A DNA stretch of 64,000 nucleotides from positions 243,857-307,856 of the forward strand of contig NZ_LKEG01000034.1 of NCBI RefSeq assembly GCF_001645105.1, read 5' to 3'. The stretch comes from Pseudomonas marginalis (GTDB lineage: Bacteria; Pseudomonadota; Gammaproteobacteria; Pseudomonadales; Pseudomonadaceae). The position numbers and the translations under genes were made by a program. A model generated the notes under the pieces. The model saw only the letters and a program-made list of their open reading frames with translations, was not told the DNA's origin and searched no databases. Shown piece after piece: positions 1-7,351 of this stretch. Position 1 is the stretch's first letter; every line of letters starts with the position of its first letter.

Positions 1-516
1 CAGCGCACCGATGATGGCCTGGAAGCGCATCTGTCGGACGGTGAAGTGATCGCCTGCGACCTGGTGGTCTCCGCCATCGGCCTGCGCCCACGTGTCGACC
101 TGGCCGCTGCTGCAGGCCTGCAGACCAACCGGGGGATCATGGTGGACCGCCACCTCAAGACCTCCCACGCCAACATCTACGCCCTGGGCGACTGCGCCGA
201 GGTCGACGGCTTGAACCTGCTGTACGTGATGCCACTGATGAGCTGCGCCCGCGCCCTGGCCCAGACCCTGGCCGGCAACGCTACGGCGGTCAGCTACGGG
301 CCGATGCCGGTGACCGTCAAGACGCCGGTCTGCCCGTTGGTGGTCTCGCCACCGCCACGCGGCACCGAAGGCGTGTGGAGCGTGGAAGGCGAGGGCGCCG
401 ACATCAAGGCCCTGTGCCGCGACGCCAGTGGCCGCCTGCTGGGGTATGCACTGACCGGCACTGCGGTGATGGAAAAACTGGCCCTCAATAAAGAACTTCC
501 GCCATTGCTGGCGTAA
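1..516 (+). CDS. Rubredoxin-NAD(+) reductase, C-terminal part (5' end outside the window)
   Basis: FAD-dependent reductase that passes electrons from NADH to rubredoxin in the cytoplasm. Only the last 171 residues are here; the frame is open from base 1, so the gene starts upstream. Visible is the second FAD-binding signature [12 protein letters not shown] (about residues 59-70 of the fragment), typical of the pyridine nucleotide-disulphide reductase family, preceded by the segment [19 protein letters not shown]. The C-terminal domain after it matches rubredoxin reductases in length. In Pseudomonas this gene follows the rubredoxin genes and precedes an HU gene, which is the order seen here. 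Family assignment is firm; rubredoxin as partner rests mainly on gene order. Confidence 0.85.
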   Translation, partial: QRTDDGLEAHLSDGEVIACDLVVSAIGLRPRVDLAAAAGLQTNRGIMVDRHLKTSHANIYALGDCAEVDGLNLLYVMPLMSCARALAQTLAGNATAVSYGPMPVTVKTPVCPLVVSPPPRGTEGVWSVEGEGADIKALCRDASGRLLGYALTGTAVMEKLALNKELPPLLA

Positions 517-615
517 ATACCGGTCGTTCTGTCGGAATAAGCACGTTTTTCCCCTTAGAAAGGTCGCCGCGAGACTGGCGGAGCGTGCGAGGGCATGCCA
601 TCCTCACTCCCGTCT

Positions 616-637
616 GCCGCAGAGTAGAGCCTGCGGC
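616..637 (+). other. Short hairpin in the HU leader
   Basis: A 7-bp perfect inverted repeat (GCCGCAG / CTGCGGC) with an 8-base loop lies about 70 bases before the HU start codon. There is no T-run after it, so it is more likely a leader structure or the terminator stem of the upstream gene than a strong terminator. Role unknown. Confidence 0.3.
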
Positions 638-707
638 GCTTTGGGCGCTGCTCCAGAAGAGAGCAGCACGGACATAACAACAAAAAACCGTCAAAGAGGC
701 TTCACTT

Positions 708-983
708 ATGCGTAAACCAGAACTCGCAGCCGCCATCGCTGAAAAAGCGGATCTCACCAAAGAACAGGCCAACCGCGTCCTCAACGCCGTTCTCGAAGAA
801 ATCACCGGCGCCCTGCACCGCAAGGACAGCGTCACCCTGGTCGGCTTCGGCACCTTCCTGCAACGCCACCGCGGCGCCCGCACTGGCAAAAACCCGCAAA
901 CCGGCGAGCCGGTGAAAATCAAGGCCAGCAACACTGTTGCGTTCAAGCCAGGCAAATCGCTGAAAGACACTGTTAACGCGTAA
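708..983 (+). CDS. hupA: HU family DNA-binding protein
   Basis: Small nucleoid protein that binds and bends DNA as a dimer. The 91-residue length is standard for HU. The sequence starts MRKPELAAAIAEKADLTKEQ (helical dimer part), then VTLVGFGTFLQRHRGARTGKNPQTG, the conserved beta-arm with the RxxRxGxNPxTG signature (about residues 45-66), and ends in FKPGKSLKDTVNA. The 192 bases upstream are non-coding and should hold its promoter. It is followed by a strong terminator. The symbol follows the copy that lies beside rubredoxin reductase and recG in other pseudomonads; these species carry several HU paralogues, so the letter is less certain than the family. Confidence 0.9.
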   Translation: MRKPELAAAIAEKADLTKEQANRVLNAVLEEITGALHRKDSVTLVGFGTFLQRHRGARTGKNPQTGEPVKIKASNTVAFKPGKSLKDTVNA

Positions 984-1018
984 TGGCGTTACCGTCTCGA
1001 AGGGGGCGGGGTGATAGG

Positions 1019-1058
1019 AAAAATGGGCACGCCGATTAGATCGGGTGCCCATTTTTGT
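1019..1058 (+). terminator. Rho-independent terminator after HU
   Basis: A perfect 12-bp stem (AAAAATGGGCAC at 1019-1030, GTGCCCATTTTT at 1045-1056) with a 14-base loop follows the HU stop codon by 35 bases. The T-run forms part of the second arm, and the A-run makes it usable in both directions. Confidence 0.85.
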
Positions 1059-1082
1059 TGGAGCTGACCACGGGCTTGGGTC

Positions 1083-1653
1083 TCAGCCGTAGAAATAGTC
1101 AAAAAAGCGTTCGTAATTTTCCGCGCCCAACAACGGGCTGACTTCCTTGTTGAGTAGCTTCACGAACTTGCTGGAAAGCTCATCGTCGTCGTTGTAGATA
1201 TCAAAAATGTCGAATTTTCCATGGACGATCTCCACAGTCTTGGCGAAGGCCAGCAGGAAATCCGCGAGAGAGTCGGCAATCTTGAACGGCGCTGCGGCAT
1301 CGTAGCTCGCCAATACCGGTGTGCCGGGCATATCGGTCACAGCGATAACCGGTTTGCCGCCGCCGATGTCATCCATGAAAACCAGGTGTTGCGCAGGCCA
1401 GTTCTCATTCAACTCAGTCTTGTTGGATTCGCCTGCCCACTTATAGCCGACCTGACCATTCTCCAGTGCGTCCAAGTTGAAGAAGCGGATGGGGTCAAGC
1501 CTGTTTCGACTTCCACATCGAGCGGCTCGCAAAGGTCGTAGAAGGAGTCCATTTCAGCGGAGCGAGGCAGGGTTTGTGGCCATTTAGCGTTTTCCTGGCC
1601 GTTTTTTTCGAAGCTACCTTCGATGTCAAATTTCTTGTGGACGCGGCGACGAT
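1083..1653 (-). pseudogene. SUKH (SMI1/KNR4)-like immunity gene remnant, 5'-truncated and frameshifted
   Basis: The minus strand encodes about 140 residues resembling the SUKH/SMI1-KNR4 fold, a common immunity family for polymorphic toxins: LDPIRFFNLDALENGQVGY, then LVFMDDIGGGKPVIAV and a final ENYERFFDYFYG. The homologous reading continues upstream in another frame (LPRSAEMDSFYDLCEPLDVE), and the two join at about 1497-1503. A one-base loss there would explain the break. The upstream frame has no credible start and meets a stop inside the palindromic repeat that begins at 1654. The gene has therefore lost its 5' end and its frame. Its place, just beyond the present immunity gene of the Rhs effector, suggests an immunity gene left from an earlier effector. 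The family call is by eye. Confidence 0.6.
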
Positions 1654-1738
1654 AAAGGGGACGGATTTATTTAACTGTAAGGATGTCGCCTTGATTAAAT
1701 AAATCCGTCCCCTTTTCCCAATCCGTCCCCTTTTCCCC
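1654..1738. repeat. Palindromic repeat with GGGGACGGATTTATT core, plus a third partial copy
   Basis: Two 21-base arms are exact inverted copies (1654-1674 and 1695-1715) around a 20-base loop. Their core is AAGGGGACGGATTTATTTAA. A third partial copy (AATCCGTCCCCTTTT, 1720-1734) follows directly. The motif differs from the GTGGGAGGGGG REP family found elsewhere in the window. It marks the exact 5' edge of the broken SUKH-like gene and lies 9 bases beyond the end of the pentapeptide immunity gene. It may be a REP-like element mobilised in trans or a terminator for the effector operon; the sequence alone does not decide. Confidence 0.7.
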
Positions 1739-1746
1739 CACCTTTC

Positions 1747-2511
1747 CTAAGCATCCTGAAGAAGGGTAATGAATTGCTTGGTAAAATCTGGCCCTTCGTA
1801 ATCTTCAAGATTTTTGATATTTAAGATGGCACCTCGTTGCGTTGTAAGTTTTTGTAGGCGTCGCTTCAATAGTTTATTGATCTGATTGTCTGGCTCAGAG
1901 CTTATCAATACGAGCGCTTTTCGTGCGCGAGCGGACACATCTTTGAAAAAAATGTGCTGGGTATCCTTGGGGGGAACAATCTTTTCAAGATCACAGTTTT
2001 GAAATGTTACATAATCCAATTTACACAGTTCAAAATCTGCAAGAAGAGGTGTGTTGGGTTGATCGGATACGAAATTTACTTCTTGGAGTTTTCCAGCAAA
2101 TTTTAGGTTGGCTATGTTTTTGGCATTAAACGAGTTGTCAATGATTTTACACTGGGTAAATGTGCAGTTGCTGAGTTCGCAATCTTTCAAGGAGGCTTCT
2201 CGAAAGTCGCACTTTATAAACGTACAGTCCTGGAATTTCGTGTTACTGAAACCTGATGCTTGAAAGTCGACAGTCTTGAAGGAACAATTGGTTAAGAGTG
2301 TTTTATTGAAGAATCTTGAACCAGAAAAGTCACTTTTCTCAAAGGTGCAATTTTCCAATACGCATTGATCAAAAATCGGATCGGAGAGTTTCGCCTCTTT
2401 TAGTTTGCAGTCGCTGATACGCTCTTTTTCAAAACGCATTTTTTTAGGTAGCACGAGTCCGTTCCGCTGCATATCGGACAGCACGGTTGATTGCATTTTT
2501 TCAGTCACCAC
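1747..2511 (-). CDS. Pentapeptide-repeat protein, predicted immunity protein of the Rhs effector
   Basis: A 254-residue protein whose residues about 32-128, and more loosely to 177, form pentapeptide repeats, as in CTFEKSDFSG, TKFQDCTFIK and CDFREASLKD. Such repeats fold into a right-handed square beta-helix. The C-terminal 75 residues look helical. The gene overlaps the end of the Rhs gene by 7 bases. A GAGGGG ribosome site inside the last toxin codons precedes a GTG start at 2511 (GTG at 2508 and ATG at 2496 are alternatives), so translation is probably coupled. Position immediately after the toxin is the normal place of an immunity gene; immunity is inferred from it, not from homology. The gene is strikingly AT-rich beside its neighbours, a sign of recent acquisition. 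Some pentapeptide proteins, such as MfpA, mimic DNA. Confidence 0.75.
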   Translation of the reverse strand: MVTEKMQSTVLSDMQRNGLVLPKKMRFEKERISDCKLKEAKLSDPIFDQCVLENCTFEKSDFSGSRFFNKTLLTNCSFKTVDFQASGFSNTKFQDCTFIKCDFREASLKDCELSNCTFTQCKIIDNSFNAKNIANLKFAGKLQEVNFVSDQPNTPLLADFELCKLDYVTFQNCDLEKIVPPKDTQHIFFKDVSARARKALVLISSEPDNQINKLLKRRLQKLTTQRGAILNIKNLEDYEGPDFTKQFITLLQDA

Positions 2512-5500
2512 AATATCCCCTCATAACCATTGCCCCAGTCCCCATAGCGCCGCTGATGCGTGCCCCTTTTCCAATCAGCTTTCGTCGTAAGGTCCCACCA
2601 GGTATTAGTTTTAGTTTCATACACATCGGGCAGACGTTGCCCTGATTTCGATACTTCCAAGTGCCCCAGTGACGGGTCATTTTTCACTCTGGTCTTGAAA
2701 TCTGCATCGATTCTTTGCCCGACATACCGACGATAGCGAGAACGTGCTTGTCCGAGATCACCTCTGTCATAGGCTCGTTTCACTGCTGCTCTTTGTTTCA
2801 GGGTCAACGACCTTTGAGGGTTACTGTAAACAGCCTTCCTGGCGGCGTTGGCGTGTGCCTGAAGCTTGGCAGTGGTTGAGCCGCAGGGTGCCCATCCCAA
2901 GGGATCAATCCATCCCGAAGGATTAGGGGCATAGTGATAAAGGTTGAAACCTCCTGCCAACCCGACGGGGTCCGGTGTTGTAAAACGCCCCACATCGGGA
3001 TCATAAAACCGGAATGTATTGAAATGCAGTCCCGTCTCCCGGTCCAGGTACTGGCCTTGGAATCGTAGGTTCTGCTCTTCAATGTAATGTGGCTCCCGGA
3101 CCTCCTCCAATGTACTGCCCCACACCTGATAGGTCGCGCGCCAAGTACTTTGCCCATCGGCCTCGGTCAGTTGCTCCGGAAGCCCATTAAGATCGTTGTG
3201 GTAGTAGCGGGTTTTTTGCAGTGGCCCTGTGCCGTCGATCCGAGCCAGAGGTTCGTAGCCTTCCCCTTCATACACATAAAGGCTGGTCTGGCTGTGTTTG
3301 TGCTCTTGTAACAGGCGTAAACCATCCCAAGTGAAATCTGACTGGCTCAATGGGTAGCCATTGGAATCATGCTCGGTTTTTTTGATGCGTCGCCCAAGGG
3401 GGTCATAGGTCATCCTGACCACGCTGCCGCTCTCATTGCGTACTTCAACCAGCCGATTTTCAGCATCGTAGGCAAAACGCTGCAAGCCACGAACGGCGCT
3501 GCGTTTTTCGATCACCCGACCTAAAGCATCGTATGTATAACGTTTGTCCTGATAGGTGATGAGCCGATTATGCCGTACGAGACCACCTTGATCTGGACTG
3601 TCCAGCAGATTGGCTGCGGCGTCATAGGCATAGGTTTCGTTCCTCCCAACCTGCTGGCTTACAAGGATACGATCGGTGCTATCGTATCCCAGATACTCAT
3701 GCCGATTGTGTTGTCGATCAATACGCTGGCGCCCGATCAAGTTATCGCTGGGGTCGTAGCTATAGACGGTCTCGACCATTGGAGGTAACTGCCAGGGCTG
3801 GTCACTAGTCCGGCGTTGACGTGAGCGCAGCCTGCCGCTTCGGTCGTACACGGTGCTCGTCTTGAGGTGACCCTGAGTGCGCTGCACTTCGCGATGCAAG
3901 CGATCCCGCTCGAAGTCGCTGATGACTTGACCGTCGAGATTCAGCTGATGCAGATGGCCGCTGCCATAGTACAGCCTGTTCAACCACCGACCATCTGGCA
4001 GACCGGTTTGGATCAGGTTTCCCAACTCGTCGTAACGATGCTGTACAGAGCCTGCCGAGCTTTGTTCCTCAATCAACTGCCCCAGCGGGTCATAGCTGAA
4101 GCCGAGCGCCTGTAGGTGACCATCAAGGTTAGTAAAGGTAACGCCTATCAGTTGATCGTTCAGGTCATGCTCATAAACGGTGGTACCGTCCGCTGTGACT
4201 TTGCTGACCAGGCGTCCAACAGCATCCCGCTTGAACCGGTGTGACAGCGGCGCTACCGGTTCGCCTTCGGTGCCTGGTAGATAGTCCACGGCGACAACGT
4301 CGTCCAGCGAATCATAGGTGTAGCAGCGCCGGTTTTGATCCAGGTCTTGTTGCTGCACCATGCGGTCGGCTGCGTCCCACTCAAAGCGATAGCTTTCACC
4401 GTTTTCGTTGTTCAGCTTGCGCAGTCGCCCGTAGGCATCATGATCGAACATGACCGTGCGACCATGCGCATCCCAGCGTTGTTTGACCAGGCCCCGTACA
4501 TCATAGGCATAGCGCGTAGTGCTTCCGGCGGGATCAACATGAGCTGTCAGATAACCACTTGCGCTGCGCTGGAACTGTTCCACGCGGCCATCCGGGAGGT
4601 GGCATTCCAGGAGCAGCCCCTGGTGGTCGTAGCGGTAGCGTACCGAATTACCTTCAGCATTGGTTTGCACCACCAGATTGCCAAATGCGTCGTACTGAAA
4701 GCGAGTCGGATAACCGGAACAATCCACCTCTTCGACCAGTTGGCCCCACTCGTTCCAATGCAGTGTCCTGGTTTTTTCCGAGGCATCGATGATACGCACC
4801 GGTTGCCCGAAACCGTCATAGACGTAGCGTGTACGGTTTCCCGAGGGGTCGATTTCTTCAATGCAATTGCCGCGCTGATCGTAGCGGCAATGCCAACTGT
4901 TGCCGGCCGGGTCAGTTTCCACCTGCGGTAACGCCCAATGCGCCAGCCACTGTGTACCGCGCGTCCTGGTCAATGGGTCGGTCACGGCACTCAAGTTTCC
5001 AGATTCGTCGTAACTGAATCGCCATTGGCCATCTTGCGGATCGACCGTACCGAGCAGTTGGCGATCTTCGTTCCATTCGAACTGCCACGACTGGCCCACG
5101 TTATCGACGTAGCAAGTGATCTGATACTGCGGGTTCCAATGGCGTGTGCTGACCCGCATCAGCCCGTCGGTCACGCGCGTAATGCCAGCTTCCAAGTCGT
5201 AGTCAAAGGTGTATTCATCGCCTGCATCAGTCCAGTGTCGCCTGACGCGCCATTGCGGACCGTCGGGTCCGGTTGCTTCAGCCCATTGGTAAAAACAGCG
5301 CAAACCACTCGGCAATTGGTGTTCTATCATGCGCCTGCCGCTGTCGTAGGCGAAGCGCCGAAGGGTAATACCTTGTGCGTCTAGTACCTCGGCCAGATCG
5401 CCATTGCTGTCATAGCGATAACTACAGAGTACGTCACTGCGCGCATCGAAATGCTCCTGGCGTAGGTAACGCCGTTCGATATGGCTCACTCGTCGCGGAT

Positions 5501-6887
5501 GCGCCGCAGCGTAGTTGAGATCGACGTGCATCAAATCATGGGTGTCGCGCAGGCGGTGGAGCCGCCCCTGGCTATCGTAATCGAGGAAGATCCGCCCCTC
5601 ATTGCGATCACCCAACAGGCATAAGCGCATCCGCGAGTTGACCAGCGGGTCGGGTTCGAACAGGCGATACAGACCGTCGATACTTTCGATCAGTATTGCT
5701 CCATCATGGCTGCGCCTGACCGCAAGGCCTTCTCCAGGACTGAAAGCTGCACTGGACAAGGGAATAAACCCAAGCTGCAATCGGCGCCCCTGTTCATCGA
5801 TGTAGAACAGGTTTTCGTCCAAATCTATCTCGACCGACACTTCGTAGGCGACGCTCCAGCCTGCACCGAAAAGGCCGTCCTGGCGGGTGTCGAGGCTGCT
5901 GTAGAAGCGCTGCCAATCAATGGGGAGCAGGCCCGGCAGGACGAAATCCAGTTCTTCGCTATCGCCGAGGATTTTGGCGCCGGTAGGGCTGTGTACCGGA
6001 TTCGGTGAGCCATTGATTGCGCTCTTGAGGGCGGAGGTTATCTTACTGGTGCCATAGGAGACTGCTGCCCCTACCAGCACACTGCCGAACAGGCAGGGTA
6101 GTTTGCTCCAAAAGCATCTCACATTGCCACGTAGCATCAACAGAGCAGTAATCGCCAAGCCCACGCCCGGCGTTTTCCCGCTACGAATCTCCTGCACCAC
6201 GACGGTCTCGCCCCCGATGCGTACATCCGGCGATATCAACCCCTCTGCAGTTCCGATTTTTGCATCGCAGGTACTTCGATCGCCGCTACGCGCCGCCGGT
6301 TGGCCGTTGATGAATACCGAGCTGGAACCCTCCGCAATGAATTGCAGGGGCATGGGGGGATGCTTGTTACACGCTACGGTATCCAGTAAGCAGGGCACTG
6401 TGCCGGCAGCGGGCGAGGCGACGGTGGGTCGCCACAGTTGAGAGAAAAACTCTCCTGCCATATCCAGGAAGCTGGGCGCCGGCGGTTCGCTGGGCATCAC
6501 TGGCACGGCCAACATCTTTCCGGCGGCGCGGGCAGCCTTTTTCCCGTTGATGAAGACGTTGTCCGAGCCGCTGGTGATAAAGGCGTCGATTACCGGTGGG
6601 AACACCCAGTTGGCGGCCGACTCGCACCAACTGGATATTTTCAGATCAGCACCTGTGAGTCCTGCGGTGATCCCTACGACCGCGCCGACTACCAAGACTA
6701 GGGCAACACCGCCGGTGGCAATGGTTGCGCCGGTCACCAGCGCAACCGCAGCAGCGGCAGCCAGGCAGCCCACGTAGGTGATCGCCGCATAGGCTGCCAC
6801 TTCAAGTACACCGCCGAGAATATCGGCCATCACCGAGGTGTGCAGCAGCGCGTCGCCTTCACGGGCGGCCCAAAGATCCTCACTCAT
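2505..6887 (-). CDS. PAAR-Rhs type VI effector with C-terminal toxin domain
   Basis: A 1460-residue specialised effector carried on the VgrG spike. Order: a prePAAR motif AARxxDxxxH (residues 7-16); hydrophobic helices (about 25-75); a PAAR region (about 100-235, with H176 in NKHPP and two VFING segments); more hydrophobic helices (238-280); a long Rhs/YD-repeat barrel (about 300-1300); the Rhs core end motif DPLGW (1328-1332); and a 128-residue variable toxin (1333-1460). PrePAAR plus N-terminal transmembrane helices are the mark of effectors that need an Eag chaperone, and that gene lies just upstream. The toxin has LPDVYETKTNTWWDLTTK (1419-1436), compatible with a restriction-endonuclease-like fold (D1421, D1432, K1436). 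The nuclease call is a hypothesis only. No signal peptide; delivery is by the T6SS. Confidence 0.92.
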   Translation of the reverse strand: MSEDLWAAREGDALLHTSVMADILGGVLEVAAYAAITYVGCLAAAAAVALVTGATIATGGVALVLVVGAVVGITAGLTGADLKISSWCESAANWVFPPVIDAFITSGSDNVFINGKKAARAAGKMLAVPVMPSEPPAPSFLDMAGEFFSQLWRPTVASPAAGTVPCLLDTVACNKHPPMPLQFIAEGSSSVFINGQPAARSGDRSTCDAKIGTAEGLISPDVRIGGETVVVQEIRSGKTPGVGLAITALLMLRGNVRCFWSKLPCLFGSVLVGAAVSYGTSKITSALKSAINGSPNPVHSPTGAKILGDSEELDFVLPGLLPIDWQRFYSSLDTRQDGLFGAGWSVAYEVSVEIDLDENLFYIDEQGRRLQLGFIPLSSAAFSPGEGLAVRRSHDGAILIESIDGLYRLFEPDPLVNSRMRLCLLGDRNEGRIFLDYDSQGRLHRLRDTHDLMHVDLNYAAAHPRRVSHIERRYLRQEHFDARSDVLCSYRYDSNGDLAEVLDAQGITLRRFAYDSGRRMIEHQLPSGLRCFYQWAEATGPDGPQWRVRRHWTDAGDEYTFDYDLEAGITRVTDGLMRVSTRHWNPQYQITCYVDNVGQSWQFEWNEDRQLLGTVDPQDGQWRFSYDESGNLSAVTDPLTRTRGTQWLAHWALPQVETDPAGNSWHCRYDQRGNCIEEIDPSGNRTRYVYDGFGQPVRIIDASEKTRTLHWNEWGQLVEEVDCSGYPTRFQYDAFGNLVVQTNAEGNSVRYRYDHQGLLLECHLPDGRVEQFQRSASGYLTAHVDPAGSTTRYAYDVRGLVKQRWDAHGRTVMFDHDAYGRLRKLNNENGESYRFEWDAADRMVQQQDLDQNRRCYTYDSLDDVVAVDYLPGTEGEPVAPLSHRFKRDAVGRLVSKVTADGTTVYEHDLNDQLIGVTFTNLDGHLQALGFSYDPLGQLIEEQSSAGSVQHRYDELGNLIQTGLPDGRWLNRLYYGSGHLHQLNLDGQVISDFERDRLHREVQRTQGHLKTSTVYDRSGRLRSRQRRTSDQPWQLPPMVETVYSYDPSDNLIGRQRIDRQHNRHEYLGYDSTDRILVSQQVGRNETYAYDAAANLLDSPDQGGLVRHNRLITYQDKRYTYDALGRVIEKRSAVRGLQRFAYDAENRLVEVRNESGSVVRMTYDPLGRRIKKTEHDSNGYPLSQSDFTWDGLRLLQEHKHSQTSLYVYEGEGYEPLARIDGTGPLQKTRYYHNDLNGLPEQLTEADGQSTWRATYQVWGSTLEEVREPHYIEEQNLRFQGQYLDRETGLHFNTFRFYDPDVGRFTTPDPVGLAGGFNLYHYAPNPSGWIDPLGWAPCGSTTAKLQAHANAARKAVYSNPQRSLTLKQRAAVKRAYDRGDLGQARSRYRRYVGQRIDADFKTRVKNDPSLGHLEVSKSGQRLPDVYETKTNTWWDLTTKADWKRGTHQRRYGDWGNGYEGILW

Positions 6888-6901
6888 TGCTCAGACTCGA
6901 C

Positions 6902-7336
6902 TCAGGGCTTGGCGAAGAAGTTGAGTGTGCTTTTGAGCGTTGCCCAGTGAGCTGCCTCGGCAGCTCCCAGGGGCTGCGTCTTGACGTAACTCAGGGCAAT
7001 CAAATGGCGTGTGCCGGGTATCTGCATCGCTAGCTGATATTGGTAAATGTTGTCGCTGCCTTTGTTGAATTTATTCTGCACCTCAAAGGCGTCGATATCC
7101 TGCGCCGGCCCCACCTTGATGGCTTGCGCCGGCGAATAACGAAGGTCTTTAACTTGCTGTTCGAGTTTCTTCAACTGGCCCTCGAAGTTGCTGTGCAGGG
7201 TCTCGCCATCCGCCAGCGGGCTACGGCTGACCACCAGCGTGGTGCCCAGCTTGGCGAACTTGAGAATATTGATCGAGGTGTCCTGCACCTCAGCATCGGG
7301 AAGGGTGAATTGAGCTTCGTTAATCAAGTAATTCAT
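6902..7336 (-). CDS. Eag-type T6SS effector chaperone (DUF1795/DcrB family)
   Basis: A 144-residue cytoplasmic chaperone. In this family the dimer shields the N-terminal transmembrane helices of prePAAR effectors and loads them on VgrG. The sequence (MNYLINEAQFTLPDAEVQDTSINILKF at the start, SPLADGETL near residue 40, ending TLKSTLNFFAKP) fits the DUF1795 family in length and shape. It lies 15 bases after vgrG and 14 bases before the Rhs gene, the classic vgrG-eag-effector-immunity order seen for P. aeruginosa EagT6-Tse6. The Rhs protein has the prePAAR motif and two hydrophobic regions that such a chaperone would bind. Confidence 0.85.
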   Translation of the reverse strand: MNYLINEAQFTLPDAEVQDTSINILKFAKLGTTLVVSRSPLADGETLHSNFEGQLKKLEQQVKDLRYSPAQAIKVGPAQDIDAFEVQNKFNKGSDNIYQYQLAMQIPGTRHLIALSYVKTQPLGAAEAAHWATLKSTLNFFAKP

Positions 7337-7351
7337 GGCAGAAAAATCTCG

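Noticed and set aside
1221..1541. Plus-strand frame opposite the SUKH-like relic
   Set aside because: No homology or ribosome site; the SUKH-like similarity is on the minus strand.
2900..5900. Repeated coding units that might be read as a DNA repeat array
   Set aside because: They are the degenerate YD repeats of the Rhs protein, similar only at protein level.
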